IMG/VR virus record: IMGVR_UViG_3300004151_000297
Coordinates: 1 to 33,864 of that record
Direction: 5' to 3' (one strand)
DNA length: 33,864 nucleotides
Source: a virus
Part shown: positions 15,756 to 22,955 of the stretch, piece by piece
Position numbering within the stretch: position 1 is the stretch's first letter
How the letters are laid out: each line of letters starts with the position of its first letter
The notes under the pieces: model-generated
What the model saw: only the letters and a program-made list of their open reading frames with translations
The model's database searches: none
What the model was told of the DNA's origin: nothing
Made by a program: the position numbers and the translations under genes

Positions 15756-16969
15756 CCGTTTTCACCTCCATTTTCATTTCGTTTTATACTAAGCTCCCTA
15801 AATAAATCAAGGGGAACATAGTTAAGTGATGCCAGCCTGTCATCTCCTCCATTCACCTTCGGTCTGTCCTCTAAGGCTAAAATATCATTAACACTAAAGC
15901 TGCCATTGTTTCGCATTTCGGTGTACCACTTGCCCCTTGTGGCGAAGTCCCCTTTAAGCTCCGCCATAATGTTAATCTTAATTTCAATACCCCTTGAAAG
16001 TTCACTTTCAAAAAGTCCCTTATAGGAAATTTCCTGTTCATACTGGGTGCAGGTGGGATGCAAAGTGTTAACCACATATTCAATCGCATTCTGTTCATTG
16101 GAAGAATAACTTTGCTTGCCGGCATTTAATTTATAAAGAGGCATATTATAAAATCTTGAAATATCCTCAATCGAAACACCCTTGCTTTCAACAAACTGCG
16201 CATCTTTATTGCTAATGCTAATTTGCTGATATTCAAGCCCCAAATCCAAAACCGCAATTCTAAAAGCATTGTCAACACCGCTATGCACCCTTGCCCATTC
16301 CTCACGCATCTTATCTTTTGCTGCTTTATCCAGTTCAGATGAAACCTTCAAAACACCGGAAGGCTGTGCATTTTGCGTGTAAAGCTTTTTTTCATAGGTC
16401 TGTGCGGCGGTTGCCGTTTCAATTACATCAGCGGCACGCTTCAAAACGCTGATGCCGTTAACACCGTCCTCGGAATATGCAATCACATGAACAATTTCAC
16501 TGGGCATAAATTTTCTGCGCTCCCCAGTCTTAGGGCTTGTGTAACCAAACCAAAGCCTTCCGTTTTTATCGGTAAATGGTTTCACACTCCCCGGAGGCAG
16601 AAGCAGAAGCTCCACAGGCTTTCCAAATTGGTTTCTGTAAATAACTGCATTAGCATTGCCCCATTGCAAACGCTGAACCTCCATATATTTTTTAAATACC
16701 GAAGGTGTCATAGCCTCATTTGGTCTTTTTTCAAGTAAATCAATAATAGGGTGAGGCACCCTTTGTTTCGTATTGCTGTCAATGGCATAGTAAGGCAGCT
16801 TACTCATAGAGTTGGAAATTGTCTCAACACAAGAATTAACCGCACTAAGTTTCATAGATTTGCTTTGCAAACTCTCCAAATTCAAAAAATTTAAAGAACT
16901 TCCAAATCCAAATGAACTGTCATTAATCACAACATTTCTGACTTTCCTAAAAGCCTTGTCGAATATCAA
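15752..16969 (-). CDS. Portal protein (HK97 type)
   Basis: This 405-residue portal forms the dodecameric DNA entry ring. Typical features are 'LSAVNSCVETISNSMSKLPY', 'HPIIDLLEKRPNEAMTPSVF', 'GNANAVIYRNQFGKPVELLLL', 'VIAYSEDGVNGISVL', and the 'LQISISNKDAQFVESKG'-like segment with 'ISRFYNMPLYKL'. The length is normal. It overlaps its neighbours by 4 bp on both sides of the open reading frames, showing a tight head operon. Confidence 0.95.
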   Translation of the reverse strand: MIFDKAFRKVRNVVINDSSFGFGSSLNFLNLESLQSKSMKLSAVNSCVETISNSMSKLPYYAIDSNTKQRVPHPIIDLLEKRPNEAMTPSVFKKYMEVQRLQWGNANAVIYRNQFGKPVELLLLPPGSVKPFTDKNGRLWFGYTSPKTGERRKFMPSEIVHVIAYSEDGVNGISVLKRAADVIETATAAQTYEKKLYTQNAQPSGVLKVSSELDKAAKDKMREEWARVHSGVDNAFRIAVLDLGLEYQQISISNKDAQFVESKGVSIEDISRFYNMPLYKLNAGKQSYSSNEQNAIEYVVNTLHPTCTQYEQEISYKGLFESELSRGIEIKINIMAELKGDFATRGKWYTEMRNNGSFSVNDILALEDRPKVNGGDDRLASLNYVPLDLFRELSIKRNENGGENG

Positions 16970-17130
16970 TCTTCATCACCCCCTTTTATAAATAAATAAG
17001 CACCCCCAAAACACATCACCCCCCAACAGATAAACCCAACAGGCTTACAAAATAAAAAAGCACCATATCCAATAGATACAGCACCCATTATAATAAGCAC
17101 ATCGGGTATAATGCTTTTAACAAACTTCAC
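16966..17130 (-). CDS. Small membrane protein between terminase and portal
   Basis: The start chosen is GTG 17130, one base after the terminase stop, with GGGGGC upstream. It gives 54 residues with two hydrophobic segments ('VLIIMGAVSIGYGAFLF' and 'ICWGVMCFGGAYLFI') and a charged 'KGGDED' tail. Small two-helix proteins at this place are common in Firmicute phages. Function unknown. Confidence 0.6.
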   Translation of the reverse strand: MKFVKSIIPDVLIIMGAVSIGYGAFLFCKPVGFICWGVMCFGGAYLFIKGGDED

Positions 17131-17131
17131 A

Positions 17132-18793
17132 TTAAAGCCCCCAATCATCACTAATAATTTTTGCATTTATGTCAGTAGAAATATTAAGCATTGCCCTAAC
17201 GTGGGAAGTTGCAAAGGCAACGAGTGAATCTACTTTGTTTTTTGCTTTGGATTTATCAATCTTAACGTTTCCGGCAGGATCAGTTGTTTCAATAGCATTA
17301 TTTATAGCAGCACGAAGCACAGGATTGCCACCATGAATAATTTTTCCTTGAATAATCAGTTTTTTCATATCCTTTATAGGCTCACTCATGGTTGCATATC
17401 CCTGCCGAACCTCAACACAGGTAAGTCCTTCATTGCTCAAATTGTTTGCAAATTGAGTAGCATTCCAAGGGTCATAGCAAACCTCTTTAACCTTATATTT
17501 TTTATGTAATTCCAAAACATAGCTTTGAATCCAATCGTAATCAATAACTTCACCGGGTGTTGCAGTCATACAACCCTGCCGAACCCACGTGGAATAAGGT
17601 AAACCGTCCTTGCGTTCTTTTTCAAGCATAGTCTCCTCAGGTATAAAGCTATGATTTATAATAGCATAATAACCATCAGGCAACGCAAATTCAGCATTAA
17701 CGCTTGCAGTGTCCTCGGTTGATGCAAGGTCAACACCAATGGTGCAAGGTCTTCCGGTTAAATCAGGCAGTTCCAAATCGCATTCATCCCATTTTTTAAG
17801 GTCAACAAATCTTGTTTCAGCACTTACCCAAATATTAAGATGCTTGCATAAAAAATTATTATAAGCACTTGGAATATCCTTCGCTGTATTTGCCTTTGTG
17901 CGTAAATCATCAATATTAACGCTAACACCTAAGTTGGGATTTGCCTTATACCATGTCCGCTCATCAAAAGGATCGTCTCCCTCATCAGGCTGTGCAATAT
18001 ATGCAAAAAAGGTTTCATCATCTTTAACGCCCCTTAAAACTTTTCTTGCATATTCATAAACCTCATAGCAAATTCCATTCCGATTATTGCCGGCAGTGGT
18101 AACCATCCAAATAACAGGCTGTGTCCTGGCACCCGTTGCAGTGTCCAACACATCAAATACATCACGTGTCTTGTGAGCATGGAGCTCATCAATCAATGCA
18201 AAATGAATATTAAGTCCGTCAAGGGTAACTGCATCAGCGGAAAGCGCTTCAAACTTACTGTTTGTGCTTGGCATATTTAAGTTATTTGTCAGCACATCTA
18301 TGTAACGTCTAAGGCTTGGTGATGCTTTAACCATTCGCCTTGCCTCATCAAAAATAATTCTTGCTTGGTCTCTCTTTGTTGCAGCAGAATACACTTCCGC
18401 ACCCTGTTCACCATCAAGGCTCATTGCATCAAGTCCGGTTCCTGCAGCCTTAGTGGATTTTCCGTTTTTCCTTGCCACCTGCTCATATGCCTTTTTAAAA
18501 CGTCTTAATCCTGTCCCTTTATGTTGCCAACCAAAAACAGAACCATTACAAAAACATTGCCAAGGTTCAAGTATTATCGGTTTCCCTGCCCATTCCCCTT
18601 TTGAATGATTGCACAAATTAAAGAAATTAATATGTGTTTCAGCAAGCTCAACATTAAAATAATACGGAAAGTCTTTTCTTTGCGACCTTTTAAGGTCATT
18701 CAAATGTCTTTTGCAGGCGAGCATAACATCTTCACCAACAATATAATTGCCGGAAACAACCTCTTTTGCATATTTGGTAGTTCTATCGTCCAC
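17132..18793 (-). CDS. Terminase large subunit
   Basis: This 553-residue packaging ATPase and nuclease has its Walker A-like motif in 'QVARKNGKSTKAAG' and Walker B in 'HFALIDELHAH'. The C-terminal nuclease domain begins at 'PCTIGVDLASTEDTASV', with Asp of the RNase H-like fold. The middle 'GKPIILEPWQCFCNGSVFGW' is the typical family motif. It overlaps terS by 11 bp. Length is normal for HK97-type TerL. Confidence 0.96.
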   Translation of the reverse strand: MDDRTTKYAKEVVSGNYIVGEDVMLACKRHLNDLKRSQRKDFPYYFNVELAETHINFFNLCNHSKGEWAGKPIILEPWQCFCNGSVFGWQHKGTGLRRFKKAYEQVARKNGKSTKAAGTGLDAMSLDGEQGAEVYSAATKRDQARIIFDEARRMVKASPSLRRYIDVLTNNLNMPSTNSKFEALSADAVTLDGLNIHFALIDELHAHKTRDVFDVLDTATGARTQPVIWMVTTAGNNRNGICYEVYEYARKVLRGVKDDETFFAYIAQPDEGDDPFDERTWYKANPNLGVSVNIDDLRTKANTAKDIPSAYNNFLCKHLNIWVSAETRFVDLKKWDECDLELPDLTGRPCTIGVDLASTEDTASVNAEFALPDGYYAIINHSFIPEETMLEKERKDGLPYSTWVRQGCMTATPGEVIDYDWIQSYVLELHKKYKVKEVCYDPWNATQFANNLSNEGLTCVEVRQGYATMSEPIKDMKKLIIQGKIIHGGNPVLRAAINNAIETTDPAGNVKIDKSKAKNKVDSLVAFATSHVRAMLNISTDINAKIISDDWGL

Positions 18794-19274
18794 TTGCTTT
18801 CACTCCTTTTATAAGTGTAAGGAAAGGATCTTCCGTTTTTTCCTCATCATCAATACTTAAATTTCGTCTTGAACTTGGTGTAAGTCCAAACTCACGCCCA
18901 TATCTTAATAAATCGTCCATAGCCTTATTAGCAATACCAACCTCAGGGCGAGCCAGTATATTCCCCTTGTCGGATGTGTATGTCAGTTCTTCATATGCCC
19001 TAAGTTTTTTCTCTGCTGTAAGCCACCTGTCATATGCCTGGCAATAAGAACTAAGCATAGTTATATCGCATTTTGTAAGCAAAGTTGCCTTATGCAGTAT
19101 CGGAGCAATCCGCTTCCATTCCTTTTTTGCGTGTTTGCCCAAATATGGCGGTGGCTCCGGAACATCATTATCAACAGGCGGTTTAAATTCTTTATTATTA
19201 ACCTTTCGCTTGCCGGGGTTTCCCTGCAAAGCATTCAAAGCGGAAGGCTTCGCAGCCGGCCCACGTGAACCCAT
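18783..19274 (-). CDS. Terminase small subunit (P27 family)
   Basis: This 163-residue protein has the P27 family start 'MGSRGPAAKPSALNALQGNPGKR' and 'PEPPPYLGKHAKKEWKRIAPIL'. It recognises the packaging site and recruits TerL. A GAGAGGTG ribosome site precedes ATG 19274. It is the first gene of the uninterrupted head operon: upstream there is a terminator (19347-19374) and the second SIR2 gene. I saw only a weak promoter candidate for it, so late transcription is probably activator-dependent or reads through. Confidence 0.92.
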   Translation of the reverse strand: MGSRGPAAKPSALNALQGNPGKRKVNNKEFKPPVDNDVPEPPPYLGKHAKKEWKRIAPILHKATLLTKCDITMLSSYCQAYDRWLTAEKKLRAYEELTYTSDKGNILARPEVGIANKAMDDLLRYGREFGLTPSSRRNLSIDDEEKTEDPFLTLIKGVKASGR

Positions 19275-19316
19275 AAAAAAACACCTCTCTTTCCTAATTC
19301 CAATATTTAAAATAGT

Positions 19317-19421
19317 AAATGATACTAATCCAAGTGTTTATGGTATAAAAAATCACCCTATTATTATAGGGTGACATTATTATATATTTAATTATGTTTT
19401 GCAATAAGTTTAGTATCATTT
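19317..19421. repeat. 11-bp inverted repeat flanking a terminator
   Basis: AAATGATACTA (19317-19327) and TAGTATCATTT (19411-19421) are perfect inverse copies, 83 bp apart, with the terminator hairpin between them. This could be a paired binding site for a late regulator upstream of terS, or a border of the inserted SIR2 cassette. Confidence 0.45.
19347..19374 (-). terminator. Intrinsic terminator upstream of terS
   Basis: A perfect 9-bp stem (19353-19361 with 19366-19374, TCACCCTAT/ATAGGGTGA, 4-nt loop) is followed on the minus strand by TTTTTT. It should end transcripts arriving from the SIR2 gene before terS. Confidence 0.82.
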
Positions 19422-19439
19422 TGTAATTTAATTTTTCAA

Positions 19440-19544
19440 CTAATAATTCTCTCTTCTACAATTATATGCTATTACAGTTCGAGGTACCACCCCGACACAA
19501 TCTTTATCGGCACCTTGGTGGGCATATGGTATTATAATCTCCAT
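19440..19544 (-). CDS. Possible 34-residue ORF or gene remnant
   Basis: ATG 19544 to TAG 19440 gives 34 residues, beginning 'MEIIIPYAHQGADKD' and ending 'VIAYNCRRENY'. The composition looks protein-like. However, no ribosome site precedes it and it is very short, so it may be the degraded end of a lost gene between SIR2 and terS. It lies within the SIR2 transcript, upstream of the terminator. Confidence 0.25.
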   Translation of the reverse strand: MEIIIPYAHQGADKDCVGVVPRTVIAYNCRRENY

Positions 19545-19587
19545 AGAATTACTAACACAAAATATTTTTTTATTTTTTTTGATTCTA

Positions 19588-19616
19588 TTGACAAAAAAAC
19601 GGTAATACTATATAAT
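19588..19616 (+). promoter_or_regulatory. Perfect sigma-A promoter converging on the SIR2 gene
   Basis: TTGACA (19588-19593) and TATAAT (19611-19616) are spaced by exactly 17 bp. It points right, against the direction of all neighbouring genes, and reads into the 3' end of the SIR2 gene. No recognisable plus-strand gene follows. Confidence 0.85.
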
Positions 19617-19640
19617 ACCTTTATCAATATAGATAAAGGT
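19617..19640. promoter_or_regulatory. 24-bp palindromic operator at the start site
   Basis: ACCTTTATC and GATAAAGGT are perfect 9-bp inverse copies around a 6-bp centre, and begin directly after the -10 element. Transcription should start within it (near 19623), so it is more likely a repressor-binding site than an RNA hairpin. Confidence 0.65.
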
Positions 19641-19707
19641 GGCACATGGTTGATACACTATAACTTTTTAGTTGTACGTAAATCAATCCTCTGTGCCTTT
19701 TTAATTT
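19623..19707 (+). ncRNA. Candidate structured small RNA, antisense to the SIR2 mRNA 3' end
   Basis: From the promoter's expected start, the RNA can fold into three stacked helices: GGCACA/TGTGCC (19641-19646 with 19692-19697), GTTGAT/ATCAAT (19649-19654 with 19682-19687) and a 7-bp apical stem with a TTTT loop (19659-19665 with 1970-19676 written in full as 19670-19676). A U-tract (TTTTT at 19698-19702) follows the outer stem, so the RNA ends at about 19703-19707. Only a five-codon ORF (ATG 19646) follows a ribosome-like AAAGGTGG; a longer frame using TTG 19649 exists, but runs on as antisense of SIR2. The transcript overlaps the last few bases of SIR2 and its 3' untranslated region in antisense. 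No known RNA family is recognised. Confidence 0.45.
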
Positions 19708-21296
19708 TCAAATTTTCTATACCACATGTAACAAGCTGCTTTTTTAAATGGGGAACAATTGATAGACTCCGGATACTCGTTCAATAACTTTTTCAATATA
19801 TAATTGCATTGATCTATGGTTATTGTATTCTTGTAAAGAGCATATATGATATCATTACAAATCCCAGTAAATTTACTATTTGGTGGATTTGTTCTGCTTT
19901 TTAATGTATCAAACCTGTTTTCTAATACTTCAACATTGCTACATATTTCACCTTTCGCTCTCAACTCTTTAATAAAGAAATTTTTTCGTCCTTCGTAATT
20001 AGATTTAAACTGTTTGCCACATTTATCATAGGGTATTGTTATTTTATTCTTTATGAGGAAAACCGGAGTATATTCTGTTGACTTAATACATTTGTTATCA
20101 TACCAACTTTGTGCAAATAAATTGTAATCAAAAGGTTCTTCTAAAAGAGCCTTTTTTATTATATCCTCATTCTTGTATATAGTAACTGATTTATTAATAT
20201 TTTCCACAGTCTGTTTATTGCCAATATAAAGAGCTACTTCGTCTGCATTTGCCAAATCAATTTCTTGAGCGAATATTTTTTTTTCTCCCTTTGCTTCTTT
20301 GCTTATAATATCCGCAACCATTGTTTTATATTTTCTTAATTCATAAGCAGTTGCAGAGGGTTTTAACTTATCTATATTATTATATATCTCCATAAAATTA
20401 TCCGTTTTAATTGTAGTTAAAGTTATAGCTTTTCCCGTACCTTCATCAGCAAACTGCTTTTCGCCTTCAATCAGCTCTTTTTGTCCCTTCTCATATATGA
20501 CGAGAATAATATATTTTTTTATTTCTTGCAAAATATCGTTATCAAAACTATTAACAAAATCCGTCATTATTTTCTTTATATTTTCATCCTCCAATGAATA
20601 TCCAAGAAAAATTATCGGAAAATCAATCAATGCATTAATTAATTTAGAAGATACGAGTTTTAAAGAGTTATCAAATTTTTCATAGTCTTTTTCACAAAAA
20701 ATAATTCCGTTAGGGTCGGTAGCGCAACCATGAATTTTATATATTTCTCCATATCCGTTATTTGTGCGAAAATAATATTTATTTTGACTTTCATATACTT
20801 TAGAATCTACGAAAATTTCTTGTTGGAGAAACAAATCAAAGTTTGTTGTAAATACCATACTGATTTTTTGACTTACTCTTTTTAGTGTATCGATTTCTTC
20901 TGCTCTTTCCTTATTTATTTTATATGTAAAAAGCGTTTTAGCCACAAGCATTTTAAAATAGTCTATACCATCATTAATACACCGATTATTTTCTTCTTCG
21001 GTAAATAATTTATTAACATCAATTTCTTCATTTTCTATTTTACTTAAAAGTCGTTCCTGCAAAAATGATGCCATTTGTTGATTTAGAATTCCATTTGTGA
21101 TATTTGGATTTTGACTTTTAAGAGAATGTTGTTTTGCAGCAAATGCAGGTTTGGAAATTTCAATTTTCTCGCGAAGTATATCTAATAATTGATCCCAAGA
21201 TGGATAGTCTTCCAAATACCTGTTAGATAAACCTGAACCTATAAAAAGCACAGGTAATCTTTTGCTTTCAATAATTCTATCTAATGCTTTACTCAT
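19701..21296 (-). CDS. SIR2-domain protein with unknown C-terminal half, candidate anti-phage effector
   Basis: This 531-residue protein begins with a SIR2-like domain: 'LFIGSGLSNRYLEDYPSW' (17-34), 'VFTTNFD' (148-154) with catalytic Asn152, 'YKIHGCATD' (186-194) with His189, and 'IIFLGYSLEDENI' (228-240). All key NAD-hydrolase positions are present. The domain ends near residue 310. Residues 330-531 match nothing I recognise and may sense the infection trigger: no SLOG domain (as in Thoeris ThsA), no P-loop, no transmembrane segment. It lies between the HNH endonuclease and terS with a 332-bp upstream gap and its own terminator, so it resembles a moron. Start ATG 21296 has CGAGGTGAATTTAG before it. 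Known SIR2 defence proteins deplete NAD on phage infection; here that is inferred. Confidence 0.8.
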   Translation of the reverse strand: MSKALDRIIESKRLPVLFIGSGLSNRYLEDYPSWDQLLDILREKIEISKPAFAAKQHSLKSQNPNITNGILNQQMASFLQERLLSKIENEEIDVNKLFTEEENNRCINDGIDYFKMLVAKTLFTYKINKERAEEIDTLKRVSQKISMVFTTNFDLFLQQEIFVDSKVYESQNKYYFRTNNGYGEIYKIHGCATDPNGIIFCEKDYEKFDNSLKLVSSKLINALIDFPIIFLGYSLEDENIKKIMTDFVNSFDNDILQEIKKYIILVIYEKGQKELIEGEKQFADEGTGKAITLTTIKTDNFMEIYNNIDKLKPSATAYELRKYKTMVADIISKEAKGEKKIFAQEIDLANADEVALYIGNKQTVENINKSVTIYKNEDIIKKALLEEPFDYNLFAQSWYDNKCIKSTEYTPVFLIKNKITIPYDKCGKQFKSNYEGRKNFFIKELRAKGEICSNVEVLENRFDTLKSRTNPPNSKFTGICNDIIYALYKNTITIDQCNYILKKLLNEYPESINCSPFKKAACYMWYRKFEN

Positions 21297-21439
21297 CTAA
21301 ATTCACCTCGCTCGAAATAATCTTGCATTCTTGCCTTATGTAGGTTTAAATTTTTAAGCCATTTTTACACTTGGTTAGTATATTTTATATATACAGTATC
21401 ATATAAATACAAATTATTCAACATATTTTTACAAAAATG

Positions 21440-21490
21440 ATACAACTTTAAAATTTTCAAAATTTCATCAAATCATTATACAAGTTGTAT
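21440..21490. repeat. 9-bp inverted repeat in the SIR2 promoter region
   Basis: ATACAACTT (21440-21448) and AAGTTGTAT (21482-21490) are exact inverse copies and bracket a TATAAT (21480-21475, minus strand). This may be an operator controlling the SIR2 gene. Confidence 0.45.
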
Positions 21491-21492
21491 TA

Positions 21493-21521
21493 ATTAAACA
21501 AGATAATTTATTTTCTTTCAA
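21493..21521 (-). promoter_or_regulatory. Candidate promoter for the SIR2 gene
   Basis: On the minus strand, TTGAAA (21521-21516) and TTTAAT (21498-21493) are 17 bp apart. A perfect TATAAT at 21480-21475 has only a poor -35 (TCTTGT, 17 bp upstream). Either could drive the gene; the leader would be about 180-200 nt. Confidence 0.4.
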
Positions 21522-21540
21522 TAAAATTTCACCTATACCC

Positions 21541-21625
21541 CACCCCCAAAACTTGCGACCGCCTCCGTTGAGTTTGGCAACGGTCAACAGCGGTGCAACC
21601 AAAACTTTCTTAATATGGGGGGTGG
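21541..21625. other. GC-rich structured gap after HNH gene, possible cos/pac site
   Basis: In an otherwise AT-rich gap, this stretch contains CCCCACCCCC near 21539-21547 and GGGGGGTGGTG near 21616-21626 as near-inverse flanks, and a hairpin CCGTTG/CAACGG (21565-21570 with 21578-21583). In HK97-type phages the packaging site lies close to the HNH and small terminase genes, so this is the best candidate here. There is no direct proof. Confidence 0.35.
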
Positions 21626-21628
21626 TGT

Positions 21629-21979
21629 TTAATATTTACCAAAACCACCATCTTCTGTCGCTGTCTTGGTATCATGGCACCGCTTGCATAGTGATTGATG
21701 ATTATTTGGATTCCAAAATAACATCATATTTCCTTTGTGTGGAACAATATGGTCAACAACAGTTGCAAGAGTATGAAATCCTTTTTCTAAACATTTGATA
21801 CAAAATGGATTTTTAGTTAAATAAACAATTCTGTACTTACGCCATTTTGCATCATAACCTCGTTCAGCAGAATTTCCTCTTTGGATATCATAATTTTTAG
21901 TATGTATTTCACAATAAGTATTTTTGGATAGGTTTTTACACCCAATTTGCTTACATGGTCTTAATGGTTTTGATGGCAC
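21629..21979 (-). CDS. HNH endonuclease
   Basis: This 116-residue protein has two N-terminal Cys pairs ('CKQIGCKNLSKNTYCEIH'), then 'CIKCLEKG', 'ATVVDHIVPHKGN' and 'NNHQSLCKRCHDTKT'. These are the zinc ligands and the His-Asn-His catalytic core. In cos-type phages this enzyme works with the terminase to cut packaging sites. Start is GTG 21979 with AGAGGTG upstream. It normally sits next to terS; here a SIR2 gene lies between. Confidence 0.93.
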   Translation of the reverse strand: MPSKPLRPCKQIGCKNLSKNTYCEIHTKNYDIQRGNSAERGYDAKWRKYRIVYLTKNPFCIKCLEKGFHTLATVVDHIVPHKGNMMLFWNPNNHQSLCKRCHDTKTATEDGGFGKY

Positions 21980-21995
21980 GAAAACACCTCTAATC

Positions 21996-22110
21996 TGTCA
22001 ACATAATACAGGGAGTGTTGACAATACAAAAAGCATTAAAATAAGGCTTTATATATAGCCTTTCTTAACTTTATTTTAATTGTCAGTAACAAAAAAAAAT
22101 TATGTTGACA
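21996..22110. repeat. Nested inverted-repeat array with three TGTTGACA copies
   Basis: TGTCAACATAAT (21996-22007) and ATTATGTTGACA (22099-22110) are perfect 12-bp inverse ends. Inside lie another TGTTGACA (22016-22023), TGACAAT/ATTGTCA (22019-22025 with 22079-22085), ATTAAAATAA/TTATTTTAAT (22035-22044 with 22071-22080) and a central AAGGCT/AGCCTT stem (22043-22048 with 22057-22062). The array fills the gap between HNH and the tyrosine recombinase gene. It may be a recombinase-binding, packaging or regulatory site. The central stem followed by a T-rich run could also act as a terminator. Confidence 0.7.
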
Positions 22111-22115
22111 CGAAT

Positions 22116-22661
22116 TTAAATTTTAAAATTAACCATAGCCTTTTTAATTGACTCTCTTGTAATGCCGATATAGACTAAAGTTTCTCTTTGACTCGTGTGA
22201 TTAAACCATACCATAAGTGTAGCAATATCATTTGTTTGCTTATAAAAATGATACCCACACGTTTTACGCATCGTATGAGTACCAATATTATCAAGCCCAT
22301 ATTTTTTAGCCGTCTGATTTAAAACCTTATATGCCCACGACCTATCAATAGCTTTGTACTCGTTATTTTCTAACGGAATAAGCGCCTCATGTGGGTCTCT
22401 GCCATCACAATAATTGTTTAGAGCTCTTAATACGTCAGAGTTAAATGCAACTGAAACTTCTTTTCCTGTCTTTGGTTGTCTGAATGTGGTTTCTTTTTTA
22501 TTTTTAACATCTCCAACCCGAAGTAATAATATTTCACTTATACGAAGTCCCAAACTAATCCCAACTAAAAACATAATATAGAACTTCTCATTACGCTCAT
22601 ATAAATCTTTTTTAATCTTATTTAGAATATCTTTGTCTCTGATAGGTTCAACAAAATTCAT
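22116..22661 (-). CDS. Small tyrosine recombinase, catalytic domain only
   Basis: This 181-residue protein (from ATG 22661; TTG 22667 is an alternative) has a complete tyrosine recombinase active site: Arg40 in 'SLGLRISEIL', Lys64 in 'RQPKTGKE', His129 and Arg132 in 'THTMRKTCGYHF', His155 in 'WFNHTSQRETL' and Tyr164 in 'TLVYIGITR'. The usual N-terminal arm- and core-binding domains are absent. Short recombinases of this type occur near the terminase in Firmicute phages; their job is not settled. The phage's integrase is the serine enzyme at the right end, so this is a second recombinase. It abuts an inverted-repeat array and follows a small gene without gap. Confidence 0.9.
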   Translation of the reverse strand: MNFVEPIRDKDILNKIKKDLYERNEKFYIMFLVGISLGLRISEILLLRVGDVKNKKETTFRQPKTGKEVSVAFNSDVLRALNNYCDGRDPHEALIPLENNEYKAIDRSWAYKVLNQTAKKYGLDNIGTHTMRKTCGYHFYKQTNDIATLMVWFNHTSQRETLVYIGITRESIKKAMVNFKI

Positions 22662-22667
22662 AATCAA

Positions 22668-22868
22668 TCACCACTTTTTATTTTCTATTTTTGAAAGCAC
22701 CGCCCTAATTGCATCCATATCCGGAGGAACATGTTTTTTAATAATTTTAACTTTACCGGCTTTACCTGTCTTATCAGCAATCATTTCTTTTTCTTCGTAT
22801 TCATACCCTGTAGCACGTTTTAAAAGTGCCTCTTTTACTTTTTCTTCATCAAAATTCTTATTTACCAT
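22668..22868 (-). CDS. Small terminase-like helical protein
   Basis: The start chosen is ATG 22868, with GAGGTG upstream; GTG 22877 is possible. The 66 residues include 'VKEALLKRATGYEYEEKEM' and a C-terminal 'HVPPDMDAIRAVLSKIENKKW'. The layout 'a..kAtGy.yee......k...k..pPd..Ai...L' resembles the end of some small terminase subunits, although a full P27-type terS is present downstream. It may be a fragment or an accessory DNA-binding protein. Confidence 0.45.
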   Translation of the reverse strand: MVNKNFDEEKVKEALLKRATGYEYEEKEMIADKTGKAGKVKIIKKHVPPDMDAIRAVLSKIENKKW

Positions 22869-22900
22869 TGCCAACACCTCATTTTTTGTGTAAAATGATA

Positions 22901-22928
22901 AAGATAGTTAGTGGATCCACGCTATCTT
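22901..22928. promoter_or_regulatory. Double palindrome between the methyltransferase and the recombinase operon
   Basis: AAGATAG (22901-22907) and CTATCTT (22922-22928) enclose the perfect 10-bp palindrome GTGGATCCAC (22911-22920). It is followed by another inverse pair TGTTC/GAACA near 22940-22955. This fits an operator or protein-binding region. It lies between two minus-strand genes. Confidence 0.5.
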
Positions 22929-22955
22929 CATGGCAGGTGTTCTCTGCTGTGAACA

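Noticed and set aside
19275-19346. Strong sigma-A promoter for terS
   Set aside because: Only a weak TTGGAT-17-TTAAAT is present on the minus strand; not enough to list as a feature.
19515-19787. Plus-strand hydrophobic 90-codon frame over the small RNA, possible type I toxin
   Set aside because: The start lies upstream of the promoter. The part after 19701 is simply antisense to SIR2 coding sequence, and the U-tract at 19698-19702 would end the RNA inside it. Kept only as an alternative in the RNA entry.
19701-21296. Thoeris ThsA
   Set aside because: The C-terminal half lacks the SLOG motifs of ThsA, and no TIR-domain ThsB gene is next to it.
22939-22955. LexA/SOS box
   Set aside because: The pair is TGTTC-N-GAACA, the reverse of the Gram-positive GAAC-N4-GTTC box.
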